From positions 231,808,396-231,872,395 of the forward strand of contig NC_081406.1 of the NCBI RefSeq assembly GCF_030272615.1: a DNA stretch of 64,000 nucleotides. The letters run 5' to 3'. Below, one piece after another: positions 12,126-24,737 of this stretch. The notes beneath the pieces are model-generated. The model was not told the DNA's origin. It saw only the letters and a list, made by a program, of their open reading frames with translations, and did not search any database. Source of the DNA: Cryptomeria japonica. Its lineage: Eukaryota; Streptophyta; Pinopsida; Cupressales; Cupressaceae. The translations under genes and the position numbers were made by a program. Within the stretch, counting starts at the first letter, position 1, and every line of letters begins with the position of its first letter.

Positions 12126-13915
12126 TAATTTTCACATGTATTAATAGTCGTCTACTTGATAGTAATCGATCTATTTGTGCATCTCTACTGGTATTCATTG
12201 CACATGACTACTAGGACATTTGTGCATAAGTATTGACAATTTTAAATGTAGGGTTATTAGGACATCTTTAGGTAGGTATTGAGTGACATTTTAAAATGAC
12301 CATGTTTTGACCCTTGCGTGCATGAGGGATCTCATAGCGTGCATTGTTACTATCCAAAACAATAGCTATAAATAGTTAAGTTGTATTCAGAAACAAAAAA
12401 AAATCGTCAAAATTTGATGAATCCTTTAGAATGTGTTTGGACAAAATTAGCTATAACGATTATTGGTACGGTTGCCCTAATTAGTATACAAGAATGTTTC
12501 ATCTTGCAAAGTCGTGTCTAAGCTAGAAGGATATGGTCAAAAAGTATAAATAAGGTAATTGCCACATTTAGTCTTTTAGAATGGGTTACTACTCACTACT
12601 AGTCACTTTGAAGTGTGATGGGAGTTGTAAGAGCATGATGGCCAAAAAATCAGGATCTTGCTATGTGCTTATACAAAAGCAAAGTAAGCGTGTTGCTCTT
12701 GAAGATTCGAAATAACACTATAATAAACAAGGGAATAATTTGGTTTTATATTTGAACTAAATACATGCATCAATTTATAATGTGTTGAGTGTTAATGATG
12801 ATAGTGGTGGGGTTGTTTTGATTAGTTTGAACTCCACATGATTTTTCCCATATATCCAAACATGAATTAAGGCTTATGTTTTTCTTTGATTAAGTCCTAA
12901 AGATCAAGGGGCTTTTTTAAATTAGATTTGTGTCTTAGTATAACAGAGAGTGGTATGTTCATATTGTCAAATTTGAATGTATACATGTTTATACTTTTTT
13001 GATTAGGTGAAATAAAAACAAATAATTTTATTTCTTTAGGTCGATCTCGAGTTTATTTTTGATTTTGGTTTAGATTTGAATATTTTTTGATTTCTTTATA
13101 TGTAAGTTCATCCGTGTCATCTTTTTACATTTTAGGGTTTGTATGTTGTGTATATGCTAAAGTTTCACCATCTTTTTTTATCTCATTGTTTATTCTTTTG
13201 AAGAAGTCTCTACTTGAGTCCTACATAAACCAAGGGTCAAGGCAAGCGTGGAATGGTTGAAAATCTGATTAATTACACTCAATTCATTGAAAATCTGATC
13301 AATGAAGAGGAACCCTTTGATCACAATACTCATGTCGAATTAATAGATAAGCAACATATTGCTTTCATTTCACATATGTTGTCTTCTAATCTTGCTTCCT
13401 ATCTTATTAATGCCAATCTTAAATCCCACACTACTATTATCAAGTGCCTTGATCACATACCACTCATGACACACATTCTTCCCTTCTAGTGTTACAACCC
13501 ATCCTCCTCTTAGTTCCATGCCTATTCCCCACATTGGTTTTACCCTATCTTCTTTACTCTTTCTGTATCCTATTTATACCCCATTTGTTGTTTCTCATTT
13601 TCCTACAACTAGCATAACCATTTCCACCTTGATGCTAATTCAAAAACTTGATAGAGTAGAGTTATGATATGCTTGGTGGAAATAAGGATGATGAATATAT
13701 TGAAACACAATGTACACCACTTGCATTTGAGATTGTGACTTATCAATAAGTGGTTGGGTTTGTGGCACTATGATTTGAAATGAATAATGGAAAAGGTGAT
13801 CCTAGAATAAATTTAAGGTGTTTTAAAACTACATGTTTAGATTTTGCCTATGAGAACAACTTATTAGAAAAGTTGTTTCCGCACACATTGAAGGATTATA
13901 CTATAATATAGTTCA
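12126..13915. other. AT-rich spacer, no gene recognised
   Basis: Contains a short plus frame at 13253-13489 (78 codons) with no recognisable domain. It may be a degraded retroelement fragment, given the gag-like remnant just downstream. Otherwise nothing is seen. Confidence 0.4.
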
Positions 13916-13929
13916 TCTTTTTCTTCCTT

Positions 13930-14160
13930 AAGGTTCTATTCATACCTTTTTTGAGTTGTTTGAGGCATTTGTGTGTCACTTTTGTGTGAATATAGAGTTG
14001 AAAACTATAGTTTTTTATTTGTTTTCTTGTGTACAAGGGTTTAACGAGTGCATTCATGAATATGTCATAAGATTTCATTCTTTGTGTTCTAAGAAGCAAC
14101 ATCAATTCCCTAGTGAAGAGCCTAAAGTATTTTTGTTAAATAATTGTTCTCTTATTTAAT
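13930..14160 (+). pseudogene. Degraded retrotransposon gag-like fragment
   Basis: The translation around 13956-14157 contains FEAFVCHFCVN, CVQGFNECIHEYVIRFHSLC and PKVFLLNNC. That order recalls the Ty3/gypsy gag core: a F..F...F segment, then an 'E.I..Y..RF..L' helix, then a hydrophobic turn. The fragment is short, has no flanking pol on the plus strand and is followed by stops. Assigned on pattern only. Confidence 0.4.
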
Positions 14161-14574
14161 ACAACGAGCATCTTAACAACCATTGCAAAACTCACATATA
14201 CACAATGTGATAATTGGTACATGCATCACAAATACTTAGTGTGACTAGCTTAAGCACCCAACACATATACACAAAATGAATAACTAAGCAACTTGACAAT
14301 TGCAAATAAAGGTTAGCTAACAAAGGGAAGTGGTTGTGACCTTATTGCAAGCATCTTCTCCTTCTCCCATTTCATTAACACATAAGCTTGTAAGTACATG
14401 CCATCCAAAAAAGGAATTTTAGTGCATCCCATATTGCATCGTGGGTACCATACTTTTTCTAATCCACCACCACCTATGATGGTAAGCAAACATATTTTTG
14501 CTACTCGTCCTCATTGGCAAGGGTGTATGTATAACATTACACACAATAATTGCGGTTATTTTTACACAAGTCAT

Positions 14575-15063
14575 AATGATTAACTTAAACATTCATAATG
14601 ACCAAGTAGCAATAGGAAGTGCATGTGTCATTGGTACAAGCATCTTCCCATTACTTGGCTCACTAGCACTTACCTATATATAACAACTATAACACAATGA
14701 TTAACTTACACATTTGTAATGACCAAGTAGCAATATGAAGTGTATGTGTCATTATTACAAGCATCTCCCCATTACTTGGCTCACTAGCACTTACCCTTTC
14801 TATGTATCACAACCAATACATAATGATTAACTTACATATTCATAATGACCAAGTAGCAATAGGAAGTGTATTTCTCATTATTACAAGCATCTTCCCATTA
14901 CTTGGTTCACTAGCACTTACCCTTTCTATGCATTACAACAATAACATAATGATTAACTTACACATTCATAATGACCAAGTAGCAATAGGAAGTGTATGTG
15001 TCATTATAACAAGCATCTTTTTGTTACTTGGTTCAATGGCGCTTACCCTTTCTATGCATCACA
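14575..15063 (+). repeat. Minisatellite, four copies of about 124 bp
   Basis: The phrase GACCAAGTAGCAAT recurs at 14600, 14721, 14847 and 14973, giving periods of 121, 126 and 126 bp. Each unit also carries AGCATCTTCCCATTACTTGG and CTAGCACTTACC. A long plus frame (14802-15245) is open across copies 3 and 4, because 126 is a multiple of three, and is not evidence of a gene. A related phrase beginning AGTGCATCCC flanks the array on both sides (about 14420 and 15081), so the array may have arisen inside an older duplication. Confidence 0.85.
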
Positions 15064-17545
15064 ACCATAAGAAGAATATTAGTGCATCCCCTATAGTATC
15101 ATGGGTCCCATCCTTCTCCCCAATTCTTTGTACTAGTTGTGATGATGGACAAGCATCCCATAATACTTGTGATCATAATTGGATAAGGAGTAAGCTTAAT
15201 AACACATCACATAAGGCCATTAATAATCTTTTCATAATCTATTAATTATTTAAGTCGATGAATCTTGACATCTATTTTTTCCAAGCCACTAGTGAAAGTC
15301 AATCCAATTTGATATGGACTAGCTCTTGGTGTTTATCACTTGCATGATAATGGTGACATTTGGCCATGTCTTATTATACTATAGGTAGTTCATAACATTT
15401 GTCACCTTATGTTAGTGGTGACAACTAACTAAATCCTAAGATATGTCAATTAGCCTCTGGTATCCTTCACCTATGCAATACTAGTGATATTTGGCTAGAC
15501 TATGCCTACATCATATCATGGATAGCTCTTGAATACCACCAGACTGCATTATCATTAAAGCATATACATTTGAAGCATGAAACTAATTGCCACAACCAAC
15601 ACCAAAACTCAAATACTATGAGAAACATATCCACATACTGACACTATACAATTCCGGAGCAATAGTCTACCAAAAAAGTATACCAACAACATACATACAA
15701 CCACTGTTGATTGCCTTTTATACATACATACCTATCTTCCACTGTTTTGCATCGCCAATGTTCTGCATACTCAACATGCATTGCAAACACTATGTAATGC
15801 AATATTCGGATCATCAAGATTGACATCAATGACAACCAATCAAGTATTTATAACAACTTCAAGTGTTGACAGGCTCTTTGAGGGGGTTCTCCTCTTGCTT
15901 CCCATTGTAACAATATTTTGGATCATAGCATTACTTGGACTGTCGTTAGAAGTAGGAAGAAAGGTCCTAATTTCGCTTCCCAAACTCATACTCAATCGAT
16001 GCATGAAAGGTCAACTTGCTCCAAAGCTGAGATTGTCTAAGGGGGACCTTGGTGGCCCCAACTCTCTCTTTTATTCATAGTCTTGTTTGATAGCTTGGCT
16101 GTAGTTGTTCTCTTAGCAGTGTTGTTACTTTGTTGTTCATGGCTTGTTTAGGCTTGTTTCCCTACCGTTTGACAACTTTGTTGAGGATCAAGACCCTTGT
16201 TTATTGCTTTTAATCCTTTCATGATCTATTCAGGGACATGGGCCCTTCAAAATCCCTACTTACATTAATCATTTTTTTTATACAATATCAATCATAAATA
16301 TTAAATACATTTCTGTGACATTTCTCCACTATATAAGAGAAAAATATCCAACCATATTCAGTTATACTTACAATTAATTGTCTATAGATGGCATTTGTTG
16401 ACATATGGAACTCCATCCTAAACTCAACACCAAATAAGATAACTTAGAGCAAGAAAACCACTCTATATAACAATATTTGTTCACAACATTAGATACTATT
16501 GGTTTATCTTGACATCATCATCAAATTCATGATAACAAGTTTTTGTAACTCATTCATAACCATATTAGAATCAAGTTTATGATGGCCTTATTTCAACAAA
16601 AATAGACCTCACCATGTTTTGAGGGTAACTTATACCCTCATATACTTGTTAATAATCCAAGACATAAGGCTATGGTGTTCAACAAATAACCGATTATTTT
16701 AGTTCAAATAAGATTTGAGGAATACACACACACTCACATCAAGACAAACCATGATGACATTGACTAAAATTTCATCCAAGTTTGGAGTAAATTTTACAAA
16801 GACAAATACAACAAATTTAAGAGTAGATAAGCTTGATGATGATGAGTTTCCTTTCATTGGCTTAATCGTACCAATATAGTGGGGACATTAATTAGAAGGG
16901 TGAGCACACTCCCATCTAGGGTAGATTTTGGCCTCAAATTGAAGTATAATGAAGAGGGATAATTACTCAAGTTTAGGAACCCTAAACGTTGTAGTTGTCT
17001 TCTAATTCCTCACTCATGAACTTGGGTCACAAGGGGACCCTTCACCCAATGCCTATTTGCAAACCTGCTTTCAAATGAGAATGAAGTCCCATGTAATTCT
17101 CCTTGCAATAATATGTTAGGGAACATACCCATACGTTTCTATCCCTAGGGTTTCATGTGAAAATTAAAAAAAATACTATAAAAGGAAAACCATGTAAGGG
17201 TTTAAGACTGGATAGTGTCTCAAATAGCTGTTCATTACCCCATTTAAAAATGAACCACAACTCAACAAGATTACACATTAATATCAAGCTCCCAATTCTA
17301 ACAATACTATATCATACCCAAACTAGGTTTCTTTTAATGACTTCTAAAAAATAATAATGGTTAACTATATGAAATGAAACCAAACAAAGTTCACAATTTA
17401 GAAAACCTATTTGAAAGCACTCTTGTTTAAGGATATTGAGATCTCAATTAGACCTCTCTATTATTTTGATTCATAATTTAGTATGACCATCACATGATTT
17501 CTTAAAGGCTCATCCCTTTAACATAGAGGCTAGGTTGGGTACATA
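15064..17545. other. Spacer with a possible non-LTR element tail
   Basis: No intact gene. About 15830-16290 has a plus-strand stretch whose style (a GGCTTGTTT...CCCTACCG segment, then GGGACATGGGCCCTT shortly before a T-run) resembles the 3' ends of plant LINE elements, but no reverse transcriptase, poly(A) tail or target-site duplication was found. The rest is AT-rich with short frames only. Confidence 0.3.
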
Positions 17546-18588
17546 TCAAAAACAAATTCTCCTTTTTTGCAATGACATATTGCTTAACAACTTGTTGTTG
17601 CTGCTATCATTTATTTTTCTTCTACAAAAGAGAGAGCTATGATTGCCTATTTTTTTCCTACTCCATGAAAGAACTCCAAAACCAAATGAGAAGACATAAC
17701 CAGAGGTGGATTTTCTACCATCCACTGAACCAACCCAATTTGAATCTATGTAACTAACTAGCTCAAACTTGGCATTAAGAGAGTAATAAATGTCAAAATT
17801 TTGTCTACCACTCACATACCTTAGGATTCATTTTGTAGCTCACCAATAAGTCTCATGTGGATCCCGCATGAAAGCAGAGATAAGGCTTACAATATACATT
17901 ATATCAGATCTAGTAGTAGTGAGGTACATGAGGATCCCAACCAAACTTCTATATAAGGTTGCTTCTACTTTGGAACTTGCATCTTGGTCAATTTCTCACC
18001 AAGGGCTACAAGGGTGGCAACTAAAGCATACAACATCTTTCTAAACCTCTTCAATAAATTAACAACATGCTTGCTTTGAGAAATAGTTATCCCTTTAAAG
18101 AGTTTTGCACCTCCACTCCAAGGAAATAATGCATGGGTCCCAGATATAAAATCTCAAGTTCTTGCTTCATTTTAGCTTGAAATTTATCCATGACAAGTGT
18201 TCTATTACTTGTATAAACAACACCATCAACATAAAGATAAACAACATTTGAGAATATCATTACCCAAATGTTGGATATATAGGGTTGGCTCAAAGGGACT
18301 TCGATGGAATCCATTCTTCAATAAATAACTATCAATTCTTGCAAACCATGCACGAAGAGCTTGCTTCAGCCCTTAAAGTGTTTTCTTCAACTTGTCAACC
18401 AAAATTTCTTTATGTAGAATTTCATAGCCCATAAGCTGCTCCACATACACTTCATCATCAATATAACCATTTAGGAAGACTAATTTTACATCCATTTGAT
18501 AAATAGGCCACTCGTGTTGTGCTACAATAGCCAAGACAAACTTGATTGTATCAAATCTAGCCACTAGAGTGATGTTTTTGAATAAAAT
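17546..18588 (-). pseudogene. Ty1/copia pol, 3' part (reverse transcriptase to RNase H), split by the Tat insertion
   Basis: Reading the minus strand from 18588 down: VARFDTIKFVLAIVAQ, then YQMDVKLVFLNGYIDDEVYV (reverse transcriptase palm), then LYVDGVVYTSN, where the YVDD active site reads YVDG, then PMHYFLGVEV, then the RNase H box SNWVGSVDGRKSTSGYVF. Frames are broken by stops and frameshifts. The N-terminal part of the same pol lies 36.7 kb away at 55258-57165: the left edge resumes at the APVARFDTI block and the right edge stops just before it. The element's own LTRs were not identified. Confidence 0.85.
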
Positions 18589-19676
18589 TGTGTAACCTGG
18601 AAAATTTCAAGAATGAAGCTGCAAGATTTATTCATTTCACAATAATGTGAACCTACAGGAAACTCCAAAATTACCAATGAAACAATTAAAAGAGAAATAC
18701 TTAAAACAGTAAACCTCCAATTGTTGTCTCATTGTGTCCTATCATCTTTAATCTTGTTGCATATGTTGATCTTAGATTGCACTGGTTGTAGCTTCCAAGA
18801 TGACAATGATGAATGGACTCTTGATAACTAGATGTTGTATGCAAAGCTAAATGATTGTACAAAGCCAAATATGCAACTATATGAAAGATTAAACTAAAAG
18901 CCAAAGGCACACTGTAAATTGCTAAAATGCTTGGATGCTCAAAACTCATGTGAATGCAAGATAACTACTAGATCCAAAATGCTAAGGAAATGCTCTTTTT
19001 GTAGATTTTCATGAGCAAATTACCATGTGGCAGAGATCAATGGTTGAGATTGAATCATGCAATATTGATGACTATGAAGGATTAGTTGGAATGTGAGAGA
19101 AAAAAAGGGGGAAGATGTTCCTCCTACACATGCCGAGTAGAGGAAAAGGTGGAGGAGGAGTCCAAGTGGCAAGATGCTCACCTTGACTGAAGATGAAGGC
19201 TCCAAGAATATAGGATGGTTGGAGCATATTTAGGAAATGTGGGACAAGTGAAAGTTGACCAAGATGATGTGGACACAACCTCCTCCAAAGATGTAAGAGT
19301 GATGGGGAGAATATAGGGAAGTTGAAAAATAAGTGTACGTACACATTCTTTCAACTTGAAAATGGAAGTTTGAGTTTAATATGGCTAATTAATAATTTGT
19401 TTAGCCACATGAAATGAGCTGGCAAGATTGAGTGATGTGGAGATGAAGTGAGGTGGAAAAGGAAATTAATAGTTATAGAATTATTTAATTAATGGAGACT
19501 TTAGAAGAATGCATAATGCATGATTAAATATTAAATATTTAATAAGATTGATGTTGAAGAAAACTAAATGAATTAAAAAAATTAAACTTTTCAATTTAAT
19601 CATTTAATAGGAGAATAACCATTAAATAAATAATAAATATTTAATTAATTAATCTAGCCATTTTTGAGTGTATACA
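18589..19676 (-). repeat. 3' LTR of the Tat-type element
   Basis: Begins TGTGTAACCTGG and ends GTGTATACA on the plus strand. It aligns along its length with 54155-55257, sharing for example ACTCCAAAATTACCAATGAA and GCTCAAAACTCATGTGAATG. It differs by many substitutions and a few small indels. Confidence 0.9.
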
Positions 19677-19694
19677 TTTTGCCCCTCTTTGAAA
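19677..19694 (-). other. Polypurine tract of the Tat-type element
   Basis: The plus strand reads TTTTGCCCCTCTTTGAAA, which on the minus strand is TTTCAAAGAGGGGCAAAA directly before the 3' LTR. Almost the same tract precedes the 3' LTR of the LARD at 33791-33808, linking the two elements. Confidence 0.8.
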
Positions 19695-19886
19695 TATTGT
19701 TGGAACAAAATTGTTTCAAAGAAAAATCAAGTCTCTATCTTTGTTGTCCCTGACGTTTGATAAAATGTCGGTAGCATGCCCCTTTAGGAGATTGATCGTG
19801 AAATTTTGAAAAATTTAGTTGAGCGATTAATCTCACGATAAAATGATGAAAAGTTTGGATTAAAAAGCCCTTAGCAAGACAAAGTT
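19695..19886 (-). other. 3' internal end of the Tat-type element
   Basis: A short piece of untranslated internal sequence between the polypurine tract and the copia insertion site. It continues, across the insertion, at 39373. It has no coding sequence. Confidence 0.6.
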
Positions 19887-19891
19887 ATTTT

Positions 19892-21015
19892 TGTTGGCCA
19901 TCTGGTGGAATTGATTATGTGTTGCATTGATGTTTTGTCATTGATGCCAACACTAGTTGTTTGGATGCTTTACTGACACCCTTTTGGTCTCGGTAGGTTG
20001 AGTGGTTTTTGGTTAACTTGGATCCGACATTATCCGGTAGGCTCCGATATAATCTGGTGATGGAATCAACTTGTTCATGATACTCATGCTCATATTTGGT
20101 TAGTTGGTTTTGGTCTAGTAATCGGTTGATATCCTGCCTGCTTAGAAGATTGGTTTCTAGTTCCAGCGAGGGTTTCTCCGACAGAGATTTTGGTGGAGAT
20201 CTTTGATGAATTGCATAAGTGGTGTTGGTGCGGCTTCTGGTGGAGTTTCAGGATGCTGTTGGTGATCATGTTCGAGACTTGGCGGTTGGAGATCATTGTT
20301 GTGGCGTGTGGACCTATACTTAGTCCCGGTTGATCTAGGTTATGGATCGACTTTAATGTAACGTGTGGATAAGACCTATTAATGTATTTTCGGGATGTCT
20401 TATGTGTTGATATTATTTATTTGGTCTAAGGCCGACATAGTTTGTAATTATGTAATTGGTTTATTGTTTGGTGGCCAACCTGATTGTTTATGGTTAATAT
20501 CACTCAGGCAGAGGAGTTGGTCGATCATTGGAGATCGAATTGGGTTTATGTAAGAGGATTTAGTCCTCTGGTATTGAGCTTAACCGGAACTGTACTCAGG
20601 CATAGGAGATGCTATCTTTTGTAGTTCAACACTTCTCCGGATTATAGTCTGGATTTCTATGTAGTCAGTGAGGCTCCTTTTGTGATGAACAGTGCGCTCT
20701 AGGCTATTGGCCTTTCTGCAAGTGCAAGCCCCTCTATTGTAATTCACATACTTATTGCAGAAGTATTATTTGACTATGGGTAGGCTTCCGACTGTGGTTT
20801 TTCCCTTTACTGGGTTTTCCATGTACAAATCTTGGTGTCATGTGGATGGTTTTTATTCTGTGATTATTGTTTATGCTTAATTGGGTTATCTGCTATTATG
20901 GTATTAATGTTTTTTTTCCGATATTAAAGTTTAAATTGCTAATGGTTCCAGTAATTTGTGACAACTGATTCACCCTTCCTCTTAGTTGTCTTCCAGTTAT
21001 TTGAATTGTCTAGCA
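19892..21015 (+). repeat. 5' LTR of the copia element
   Basis: 1124 bp against 1216 bp for the 3' copy. The main difference is a block of about 90 bp, at about 38752-38847 in the 3' LTR, that is missing here after TGTTTATGGTT at about 20491. The missing block includes the TATA-like TGTATTTATAG. Many single-base differences are also present. Confidence 0.92.
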
Positions 21016-21030
21016 ATTGGTATCAAAGCT
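21016..21030 (+). other. Primer-binding site of the copia element
   Basis: ATTGGTATCAAAGCT directly after the 5' LTR. It is close to the TGGTATCAGAGC complement of the initiator methionine tRNA used by most plant copia elements. Confidence 0.85.
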
Positions 21031-21073
21031 TTGGTCCTCCCTGCAGAAAGCTTAACCATTTAAGGAAGATCCC

Positions 21074-21889
21074 ATGACGACTAACAGTTCAATTTTATCC
21101 AGTTCGTCTGGAGCTATCTTTTGAAGGGATATTTCGAGGCTTGATGGAACAAATTACACAGTATGGAAGATTCAGATGGAGACTCATTTGAGATGTCCTG
21201 GCAAGGAGATTTGGGAGATCACACAGACTGGTGTCACACCCTATAATCTAGGATCTGGCAATCCTCCTCCAACAAACCTGGACAAGGAGCTTGAGAATGA
21301 TTGTAGAGCAAGAGAAGCCCTCTTGTGTGCACTTTCTGATCAACAAATAATGGGACTAACTGACAAATCATGTGGAAAGGCTATATGGGATAAGTTGGAG
21401 ACTCTTAATGAAGGTGACCCTACAGTGAAAATTGCTAAACTTGATGGTTACTGGGCGAGATATGAAAAACTGAAGATGGAAGAAGATGAAAGGATTACTG
21501 CATTCATGGAAAGGGTAAATGAGATTGTTATGGGAATTCAATGTTGTGGTGGAACTTTGAGCGAAGATGAAATTGTTTCTAAAGTCCTGAGATCCCTACC
21601 ACCAACTTACAAAATGAAGGCTACTACTATTAATGAGTTGAGAACAATGGCTAATACATCTGTCAACATAGATACTTTGGTTGGGAAACTATCTGCTTTT
21701 GAGCTTGAAGAATTTGGACCTTCTGGAGCTGTGAAGTTTGAACCTGCTTTTCATGCATCTACATCTACAACTGGTAAGCAAGATTGGAAAGCTTTGTATG
21801 CAAAGGAATTGGAAGATTTGAAGAGAGAAGATGATGAGTTTGAGCAACTTGAAGCACTATTTGCTAAAGAGTACCTAAAGGACTGGTAG
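21074..21889 (+). pseudogene. Copia gag (UBN2-like), broken
   Basis: Capsid-like protein that packages the retrotransposon RNA. The ATG at 21074 is followed after 16 codons by an in-frame TGA (21122-21124); the frame then runs open through DGTNYTVWKIQMETHLRC, an ALCALSDQQIMGL segment and VNEIVMGIQCCG to a TAG at 21887-21889. These segments match the UBN2-type gag of plant copia elements. The downstream zinc knuckle CFACNKIGHFASRC (21922-21963) is in another frame, so a frameshift lies near 21889. Confidence 0.85.
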
Positions 21890-21921
21890 GAAGTAAGTAT
21901 GAAGGAAAAGCACCTTTTAAA

Positions 21922-22727
21922 TGTTTTGCATGTAATAAGATTGGTCATTTTGCATCTAGATGTCTTGAAAGAAATTCAAGATTTGAAGAAAGAGTTAGGA
22001 GATCATTTAAGCCTAACCTTGTATATCAGAACAAGTATAAATACAAGAAAAATAGAGACAAATCATGCTACATAGCGGATGAGGAAGGCATTACTGATTC
22101 AGATGATGAACTGACATAAGACTTTGCTAGTGGATCCAACAACGAGAAGGAATGGGTATTCCTGGCTATCAAGGAAGATGATTCGACATTGGAAGATAAT
22201 GTACCTGAAGACAAGGATGAATGGGTAATTGACAACGGTTGTTCACATCATATGACTAGAGATAAAGGGAAGTTTCTGTCTTTGCAAGAATTTGATGGTG
22301 GTCTAGTTAGATTTGGAGATGACAAGGCATGTATGATCAAAGGAAAATGAACTATATCAACAATACTGACAATGTTTATTATGTTGAAGGTCTGAGGCAT
22401 AATGTTTTGAGTGTAGGTCAAAGGATTTCAATTATAGTTCAAGGATGGGAAATGCAAAATTATTAACAGATCTAGCTTGGAGATTGCAACCGGCACACAA
22501 ACAAAAGATAATATATTTCATTTGAACTCTGGTGAGAAGACATGTTTGATTACACATATTGATGAAAGTTGCCTATGGCATAAAAGACCATGCCATTTGA
22601 ATTTTGATTGCATTGTGAAGATCAGTTCAATTAAGGCAGTTAGAGATATACGTAAGATTATGAAGCCCTATAATCTGGTATGTAAAGAATGTCAAATGGG
22701 TAAACAGGTCAGAACCTCTTTTAGGAG
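21922..22727 (+). pseudogene. Copia zinc knuckle, protease and integrase N terminus, broken
   Basis: The CCHC knuckle at 21922-21963 is intact in spacing (C-X2-C-X4-H-X4-C). The aspartic protease site reads IDNGCSHHMT at about 22228-22257, where the family has D-S-G; the Asn replaces the Ser and is one transition away. Stops follow (for example near 22350). The GAG-pre-integrase zinc-binding part, LWHKRPCHLNFD then CKECQMGKQV, is at about 22570-22710. The frame is cut at 22727 by the LARD. Confidence 0.85.
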
Positions 22728-24174
22728 TGTAGACGTATAAAAATGACCATATTCCTAAATGAATATTTTATGTTCATTTCTCTATTTAATTAAATCCAAT
22801 TTAATTAAATTACCCACATTCCTCTATTTAATTAAGTAAATTACTCAATTTATTTAAATTAAACTCACTATACCATTTAATGAATAAATCATTTTATTCA
22901 ATTAAATCCCCCCTATCTACTTTTAATTAAATTCAAATTTAATTAAATAGTTATCCTAAATTGAATAAATCTAATTTATTTAATTTCTCCAAATTGCAAC
23001 CAAATTGAATTAAATTAACTTTATTTCAATTAAATCCTATTATCCCTCCATCCACTTGCATTTTCCTACATCTCCCACTTGCATTCTAAAACCTATTTCT
23101 AATCCCTTCTAGACTCTTCTAATCGCTTCTAAATATCCTAACCCATCTTCTAAACTTTGTCACATCCCTAAGCAAGGGGAGGTCACTTCTCAAACCCTTA
23201 AAGTCTTTGATAACCATTAAAGGCTTCAAGTCTTCAACCACTTAATTTCCCAAAGTCTCCCAAACCATTAATGGTTAATTCAACCCTTTTACATGGTTAG
23301 AGACTTTTTGCCTAACTTAACCTTCATCCAACCAAAGGGTCTCATCAAGCCTTTAATGCTTTGACCATGATTATCTCTTAATCATTTGCACAAGGGTTTA
23401 TCCTTGGATTAACTCTTAATCCAATGGGTAAGCCTAACTTAAGCTTAACCCTTATCTCTAGATAACCATAAGGTCTTCTCAGGCATTTAATGCCTCCAAC
23501 CCCTTCTCTCAACCCAACCCTATGTTGACACTTGTCACCATTTCATTGGTGCAAATTGCAAACATGGATCCCCAACTTTCAAAATCAACCCTTGATTGAA
23601 TCTTTCAATCCTGGCCATCCATTGCCCTGTTTTTGCTATAAATAGAGCTCTCATTCCTCCATTTTGAATATCCTTCAAATTTATAGTATCACACTTATGC
23701 TCAAATACATTCAAGCTTTCATATCATTTTTATGCTCATCATTTTAGCCTCTCTTTTAACTAGGATTTAGTCTAAATATGCATGTTTAGAATATTTTCTT
23801 TATCATTTAGCTCAATCATAGACTAAATATATCATGTTAGGATAGTATTCATACTAACCTTGTCATCTTATAATCTAGTTTATTGCATTTCTAGAATCAT
23901 GCATAGCTTAGGTTGCATTTCATTCTAAAATCTATCAAAGCATCTCTCGTTCTTGCATTTGCCATCCCTAAACCATTTTGCTCAGTGATCTGAGAGCAAA
24001 AATATTGGTTTGAGGGACATTGTAAGATAGAGAACCATGGGACCCACCTTGGGAAGCTGAGTTATACTTCATGACTCCATAGCTTGCACCAAGAAGTCCT
24101 GTGTGTGTGTGTGGACAAGTCTTTAAGAATATTTTCACATATTGAGTTCTATCGACCTGCTTTTCCCGCATACA
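22728..24174 (+). repeat. 5' LTR of the LARD
   Basis: 1447 bp. The TATA-like CTATAAATAGAGCTC at about 23636 marks the probable promoter. Up to there it is made of AATTTAATTAAAT-type AT-rich stretches, then blocks with AACCATTAAAGGC. Compared with the 3' copy it differs at about a dozen sites, apparently all transitions apart from a TG-repeat length change near 24110. Confidence 0.92.
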
Positions 24175-24178
24175 TTTC

Positions 24179-24197
24179 TGGCGCCCACCGTGGGGCC
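24179..24197 (+). other. Primer-binding site of the LARD
   Basis: TGGCGCCCACCGTGGGGCC begins four bases after the 5' LTR. The same motif, on the other strand, abuts the 5' LTR of the Tat-type element at 54133-54152. This GGCGCCCACCGTGG sequence is widespread behind 5' LTRs of plant Ty3/gypsy elements. Confidence 0.75.
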
Positions 24198-24259
24198 AGA
24201 CCCCATATATCAAATCAGTTTTTGAATTTAACCACTTCTGCAGGTCCCCAGGAAACATG

Positions 24260-24690
24260 AATCAGCGCGTGGGAAACATTCCCTAGCGCATCCGGTTAAC
24301 AGTCTAGCGCATCCCGCTTACTGTTTAGCGCGTGGGGTCTATACTTTAGTGCGTGAAGTCCTTTCTTTAACGCATGACTTCCACTAATCTTTTCCTGTAG
24401 GTATCAACGCGGGAGAAAAATAGAGTAGCGCATCTGAAAAATAGTTTGGCGCTTCGGGTCTGTCAGATAGCGCATCCGGCTCACTGTTTAGCGCGTGCAG
24501 TCTATTCTATGGTGCGTGCAGTCTTTTCCTTAGCGCATCATATTTCTAACAGTTTTTTGTAGGTATCAACGTGAGAGAAAAATAGAATAGCGCATTGGGA
24601 AAACAACTTAGTGCATTAGGGGCACATAATAGCACATAGGTGCTTTTTCTTAGCGCATCGACTCTATAGTTTAGCGCATAGAGTTGGCAG
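24260..24690 (+). repeat. Periodic TAGCGC motif array, LARD leader, cluster A
   Basis: About 19 occurrences of TAGCGCAT, TAGCGCGT or one-base variants in 430 bp, spaced about 20-25 bp. The bases between are mostly unrelated from unit to unit, so it is a periodic short motif rather than a normal tandem repeat. Variants such as TAGTGC and TAGCAC are those expected from CpG decay. Confidence 0.8.
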
Positions 24691-24737
24691 AGCCAATAAT
24701 TTATGACAGAGTCAAAAATTAGGCTTGTGGGAGGCAT

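Noticed and set aside
15781-16080. Hydrophobic 99-codon frame considered as a membrane protein
   Set aside because: No start context, no homologue recognised, and the region looks like the 3' end of a decayed non-LTR element.
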